Below, piece after piece: positions 19,760-23,911 of a stretch of 23,911 bases of DNA. How positions within the stretch are numbered: the first letter of the stretch is position 1; every line of letters starts with the position of its first letter. The notes beneath the pieces are model-generated. The model had not been told where the DNA came from, did not search any database, and worked only from the letters and a program-made list of their open reading frames with translations. The position numbers and the translations under genes were made by a program. Source of the DNA: Saprolegnia diclina VS20 (taxonomy: Eukaryota; Oomycota; Saprolegniomycetes; Saprolegniales; Saprolegniaceae). The DNA is taken from NCBI RefSeq assembly GCF_000281045.1, contig NW_008246074.1, forward strand, positions 832,555-856,465, written 5' to 3'.

Positions 19760-20938
19760 TTACGTCCGCTTATTGACTTGGTTGGCGTACGGTCCACCCG
19801 CGGCGACCGCCTTGATGTTGTCCATCGTCGTTTTCGCAATGTTGTCGAGCGCTTCGCGCGTAAAGTACGCCTGGTGGCCCGTGATGAGCACGTTCGGGAA
19901 GGTAAAGAGCTTGGCGAAATTCTCGTCGGCCAGAATTTCGCCCGAGTGGTCTTCGTAAAAGATACCGTTCTCGCCTTCAATGACGTCCAACGCGACGCTG
20001 CCAATGATGTCACTCGTGAGACCGCGAATGATCGCCTCCGTGTCCATCAGTCCGCCGCGGCTCGTGTTGATGAGCATCACACCCTTCTTCATTTTGGAGA
20101 TCGCAGAGTCGTTGATCACGTGGTGCGTCGACGGGAAGAGCGGGCAGTGGAGCGAGATAATGTCCGAGGCGGCGAGCACTTCGTCCAAACTCGCGTACTT
20201 GACGCCATAGCTCAGAGCTTCCGGGTTTGGGGCGACGTCGTAAGCAAGCACGTTGCAGCCAAAGCCCGTGGCGATCTTGGCAAAGAGCGCGCCAATCTTG
20301 CCGGTACCAATAACGCCGACTGTCTTGCCGTGCAGATCAAAGCCAAGGAGGCCTTGGAGGTTGAAGTTGAAGTCGCGCGTCCGGTTGTAGGCGCGGTGGT
20401 ACTTGCGGTTAAGCGTCATCATGAGACCGGCCGCGTGCTCAGCGACCGCGTACGGCGAGTACGACGGCACGTTTAAAATGGGCATATCGAGGTTCTTGGC
20501 AGCGGCCAAGTCGACCATGTCGAACCCCGCCGAGCGCAGCAAGACGGCCTTGACGCCAATGTCTTTAAACTACGACATAAGGAATGTGAAAAAAAGTTTG
20601 GCATAAGATGGGGTTGCGTGTACCTTGCGCAAGACGGGGGCGTCGACTGTGTCGTTGACAAAAGCTACGGCAATGTCGCACTCGCTGGCCAACGGCGCTG
20701 TCGAAATGTTGAGCCGATGCGGAAAGAAGCTAATGCTGCGTGAGATTTCTCGACAATTGCAACGGCAGATGTACCGGAGGTCGCCATGGATGCCTTCCTT
20801 CTTGGCCATGGCTTGCATCGACTCGGTGTCGTAGCTGTGGGCGGAAAAGAACGCAATCTTCATCGGGTCCGCGGCTGTCGTGGAGAGCCGACGCACCGTC
20901 GGCGTCCGCAGCAGCGGCTTGACAAGACCTCGTAGCAT
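19760..20938 (-). CDS. ldhA: NAD-dependent D-lactate dehydrogenase with mitochondrial presequence
   Basis: Three exons (20938-20775, 20735-20624, 20569-19760; introns 39 and 54 bp) give 361 aa. The enzyme reduces pyruvate to D-lactate with NADH. It belongs to the D-2-hydroxyacid dehydrogenase family and aligns along its length with bacterial LdhA. Residues 1-25 form an Arg-rich, acid-poor leader (MLRGLVKPLLRTPTVRRLST) before MKIAFFS, where bacterial enzymes start, suggesting import into mitochondria. The Rossmann motif GTGKIG is at 180-185, and the catalytic triad at R263 (NTSRGG), E292 (EGENG) and H324 (TGHQA) keeps the family spacing. AEHAAGLMMTLNRKYHRAYN is a typical substrate/coenzyme domain border. 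The stop lies about 100 bp from the start of the next gene. It forms a tandem cluster with a truncated and a partial copy upstream. D-lactate dehydrogenase is an established oomycete trait. Starting at 20863 would give a cytosolic form. Confidence 0.95.
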
Positions 20939-21976
20939 TTCGCCGTGTTGAAAAATGAATCGAAAAGCGTCTTTGGATCGCTTTCGACGGCGCTTTCTTT
21001 GCTCGCGTGGGACTCGGCGTCGACGCTGCGTGTCTGCGCGCGACAATAGGTACTCACGCCCGTTAAATAGTGTATCATGAAGTCTCTTGTTGAGATGTGC
21101 ACAACGTACACTATTTACAACCCTGCGCGCTCGGCTCGCCACGTTTTGCGTCCGGCTCGAAGGTGAGCATGTGAGGCGGCTCCGTCGTAGGCGCCCCTGC
21201 AAGTGCAAAGTGAAGTGCAAACTCAAAAGCAAACTCTAGAGCAAACTCAAAAGCAAAATAGAAACGAGCGTGTTTTTGGACTGGATGCGTCGACTTGATC
21301 GTTGTATGGACGACGAGACGCCGCTTCGCGCTTCAACGTAGCAGCAACAAGCACGCAGCGCCGCTGATGCCAACTGGCGCCATAGTCCTACACTTTTCAC
21401 GGTCGAGGCGGTAGCGGCTCGCCGCGAAGGTGGGTGCGTACGCCGTAGCGATGGTCATCTTGCCTCTTGTGGTAACGAGCTGTTCCTCTCCAGGTATGCT
21501 CTGATTGGGAAGACAGAGAAGAAGAACTCTCGGGGCAAGCTCTCGGGGCATGATTCCAGTTCTCGCTCTCTGTGTCTTCTATGCTGACCGTGCGCACGGG
21601 CTGTTGCTAAGCGCCCAAGGGTCGTGCTATGCCGTAGTGGTTTTCGTCAACACTAGGACCTCACGGCAAGACGGATCATTCGAAGACTACATTCATATCG
21701 GGTATGACTAAAGAAGTCCCTCTGTGCTATTCCACGTAGACGACAACCAGATAAGGACATCCAATCTGTACCCTTTCTGCGTCCTGGCTTGCTTTGCGGC
21801 ATGGCTCATCTGCGGTACTCGAACGTGTTTGTGCTGGTCGACCCGCCGCGTCAAACTCTTTAGTCTCTTCCTGAAAATGGCCCTCGACGGCGACAACCAG
21901 GGATGCGGCGCAGGAAACCCATTGTTGACATGTAATACGTGCACTAGTACTTATTAAAATCGTTTGGTTGCTCTGT
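20939..21976. other. Intergenic region between LDH copies
   Basis: About 1 kb with no recognised gene. It lies where the missing catalytic part of the truncated LDH copy would be expected, yet nothing LDH-like is visible on either strand. It contains a 24-bp tandem repeat at 21217-21257 and the presumed promoter of the complete LDH gene. Confidence 0.55.
21217..21257. repeat. 24-bp imperfect tandem repeat
   Basis: GCAAACTCAAAAGCAAA occurs at 21217-21233 and again at 21241-21257, so nearly two copies of a 24-bp unit. It lies about 280 bp upstream of the start of the complete LDH gene. Confidence 0.8.
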
Positions 21977-22430
21977 TTAGGCGACGCTGTCAAGATCGAC
22001 CGTGTCGAATCCCACGGAGCGAAGCATAACGGACCGTACGCCGACTTCCTTGAGCTATTGACAGCAACGATCCTCAGGATACATGTAGTCACCGCTATCA
22101 CACACCTTTTTCAGCACGGGGGCGTCCACAGTGCCGCTCACAAAGTCGACGGCAATGTCAAAGTCCTTGGCCATCGGCGCCGTGCCCAAGCTTAGTCGGT
22201 GCGGAAAAAAGCTATCCATGTTGCCCATGAGCTCGCCCTATACATATAGTGCCGTACTGGAGTTCGTGCTGGATGTCCTCCTTGGCAGCCATGGCTTGCA
22301 TCGTCTTGGTGTCGTAGTTGGCGTCCGAGAAGAAGGCGATGCGCATCGCAGCCGGGGCCTTTGTCGAAAGCGATGCGGTGCGGAGCGCACGCGCCATGAC
22401 GGGCTTGGCAGCAGCGAGGCTCTTCAACAT
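21977..22430 (-). pseudogene. N-terminal-only D-lactate dehydrogenase copy
   Basis: Three exons with plausible splice sites (22430-22258, 22211-22106, 22054-21977; introns 46 and 51 bp) give 118 aa that follow the first third of the neighbouring LDH: a leader with RTASLST, then MRIAFFSDANYDTKTMQAMA, FFPHRLSLGTAP, TVDAPVLKK and LKEVGVRSVMLRSVGFD. It stops at TAA (21979-21977) just after DTVDLDSVA, before the NAD-binding domain and all catalytic residues. No frame downstream continues the enzyme. Intron positions match those of the complete gene. It is most simply a truncated duplicate. Because its second donor has the same phase as the complete gene's third-exon acceptor at 20569, it could also serve as an alternative 5' end for that gene; this is speculative. 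Confidence 0.8.
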
Positions 22431-23119
22431 GAGGCAAGTGGGGGGCTGGTGGCAGAAGCAAGAATGGCACATCCCTCGACGCGCCAGCGCGCGCCGCGAC
22501 GTTTTTGAAGACGTGGGATCTCACGACCGAGTTGTCTCGTGTTTCTGACCCGTCGCCATGGAAGATACTCGGTGTCGAGAATAGTGTCAGGTGTCGACAC
22601 GGGACGCGGGCGATCAAGTAGCATATCATACTCCAAACCAATACAATTGGCTCGGTCGTTCCGACGGTCACCCTGTACATTGCGGTAGAAGGTCCGACGA
22701 TGCGGGAATCTAGTGTTTTCCAGCGCTGGATCACGGGAGATTGGCTTGGGCGACGGCGTCGCGCGCACGTAAAAGGTGCAGGACCAAGCATGCCGCCCAC
22801 GGATCACACTATTTGCGACGCCGCGGCCTCTATGTGGTCAAGGTGGCCTATTCCCAGCTTCTCAGCTCACATGCCAGACGAAATAAAGCGTGAAAAAGTC
22901 CCTCCATTGTTGACTGCTACCGCTTGTCGAGCACTGGTCGATGGCGGCAACCGAATTGGCTTCTCGGGCCTCCAGAACAGTCCGACGGATATCGTCCAGA
23001 TACGATGGGGACGGGACACGCGGCATGACGGATTCAAGTCCGCCGTTTCATGAGCGTTTCAACACAGACATCGATCGATTTAGAATAAGAAGATGACAAA
23101 ATGTATTATGTGCAAAACT
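22431..23119. other. Intergenic region within the LDH cluster
   Basis: About 690 bp between the truncated LDH start and the 3' end of the next LDH copy. No gene or repeat was recognised. The sequence just after the LDH stop (TATTATGTGCAA) also occurs downstream of the complete LDH gene near 19722, so a little 3' UTR similarity survives from the duplication. Confidence 0.5.
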
Positions 23120-23911
23120 TTACTGCTTCTTGACCTCGTTGACGAACGGCCCGTCGGTCTCGAGCGCCTTGATGTTGTCCATCGTCGTCTTGGCGATGTT
23201 GCTCAATGCCTCCTTCGTGAAGAAGGCCTGGTGGCCCGTCACGAGCACGTTGTGGAACGTAAAGAGCTTGGTGAAGTTCTCGTCCGCCATGATCTCGCCC
23301 GAGTGGTCTTCGTAAAAGATACCATTCTCGCCCTCAAAGACGTCCAACGCGACGCTGCCGATCTTGTCGTTCTTGAGGCCGCGGATGAGCGCCTTGGTGT
23401 CGATCAAGCCGCCGCGGCTCGTGTTGATGAGCATGACGCCCGTCTTCATCTTGGCGATGCTCTCTTCGTTGATCACGTGGTGCGTGGACGGGAAGAGCGG
23501 GCAGTGGAGCGAGATGATGTCGGAGCGCTCAAAGAGCTCATCGAGCGAGACGTACTCGATGCCGTAACTCAAGGCCTCGGCGTTCTCGTAGACGTCGTAG
23601 GCGATGACCTTGCAGCCAAAGCCCGTGGCGATCTTGCCAAAGAGCGCGCCAATCTTGCCGGTACCGACGACGCCGACCGTCTTGCCGTGGAGATCAAAGC
23701 CGAGGAGACCTTGGAGCTTAAAGTTGAATTCGCGGGTCCGGTTGTAGGCGCGGTGGTACTTGCGGTTGAGCGTCATCATGAGGCCGGCCGCGTGCTCAGC
23801 GACAGCGTACGGCGAATACGCAGGCACGCGGAGAACCGTCATGCCGAGCTCAGCGGCGACGTCGAGGTTGATCATGTCAAAGCCGGCGCAGCGAAGGAGG
23901 ACGGCCTTGAC
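23120..23911 (-). CDS. ldhA: NAD-dependent D-lactate dehydrogenase, partial at window edge
   Basis: The visible part is the large last exon, 263 aa, read in frame to the window end (VKAVLLRCAGFDMINLDVAAE...). It matches the complete LDH nearby with few changes, including GTGKIG, NTSRGGLID, FEGENGIF and VTGHQAFFT, so Rossmann motif and Arg/Glu/His triad are all present and there is no frameshift. The 5' exons, with any presequence, lie beyond 23911. It is a tandem paralogue in the same orientation; the C terminus is slightly shorter (NEVKKQ). It is likely active. Confidence 0.95.
   Translation of the reverse strand, partial: VKAVLLRCAGFDMINLDVAAELGMTVLRVPAYSPYAVAEHAAGLMMTLNRKYHRAYNRTREFNFKLQGLLGFDLHGKTVGVVGTGKIGALFGKIATGFGCKVIAYDVYENAEALSYGIEYVSLDELFERSDIISLHCPLFPSTHHVINEESIAKMKTGVMLINTSRGGLIDTKALIRGLKNDKIGSVALDVFEGENGIFYEDHSGEIMADENFTKLFTFHNVLVTGHQAFFTKEALSNIAKTTMDNIKALETDGPFVNEVKKQ

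Noticed and set aside
21724-21957. Plus-strand 77-codon open frame with a Cys-rich hydrophobic stretch
   Set aside because: It does not begin with ATG, has no domain, and its codon use is unlike the neighbouring genes.

Overview
The window looks like nuclear DNA of an oomycete, most likely from the Saprolegniales (Saprolegnia, Achlya or Aphanomyces type). The reasons are compact GC-rich genes with very short introns (mostly 39-61 bp, with GTACGT-like donors and TAG acceptors), NAD-dependent D-lactate dehydrogenase genes of the kind long known from oomycetes, and proteins that look ciliary or flagellar, as expected from a lineage with zoospores. The genus is an inference. No rRNA, tRNA or CRISPR was seen. 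Most genes are intron-split, so all exon models here were made by eye from reading frame, GT/AG sites and protein continuity.

Layout. 1-2776: gene-free, with a (TAGA)8 microsatellite, short direct repeats and a 601-bp MITE-like element with perfect 32-bp terminal inverted repeats and a long internal hairpin. 2777-4962 (+): a soluble protein with two degenerate class III nucleotide cyclase homology domains. 5490-7783 (+): an 11-exon, 600-aa coiled-coil protein resembling outer dynein arm docking proteins. 7972-9550 (+): an AFG1/ZapE-family mitochondrial ATPase. 10100-11274 (-): a membrane-anchored, Pro/Thr-stalked short thaumatin-like protein, whose frame is broken by an out-of-frame 53-bp tandem duplication. 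11761-12801 (+): a four-TM protein with a claudin/PMP22-like GxWxxC loop. 13494-15498 (-): a six-exon TPR-like helical repeat protein. 15690-16452 (+): an SP-repeat membrane protein. 16547-19658 (-): an 11-exon coiled-coil plus EF-hand protein. 19760-23911 (-): a D-lactate dehydrogenase cluster with one complete gene, one N-terminal-only copy with intact splice sites, and one copy cut by the window edge.

The genes do not form an operon or one pathway. Several are packed tightly: about 100 bp between the EF-hand gene start and the LDH stop, about 190 bp between the divergent TPR and SP-repeat genes, and about 95 bp between the convergent SP-repeat and EF-hand genes. The clearest oddities are the frame-breaking duplication in the thaumatin-like gene, the truncated LDH copy that could be a relic or a set of alternative first exons, the cyclase-fold protein that lacks the first metal-binding aspartate in both domains, and the MITE with its nested hairpin. 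I did not see an obvious new multi-gene system.
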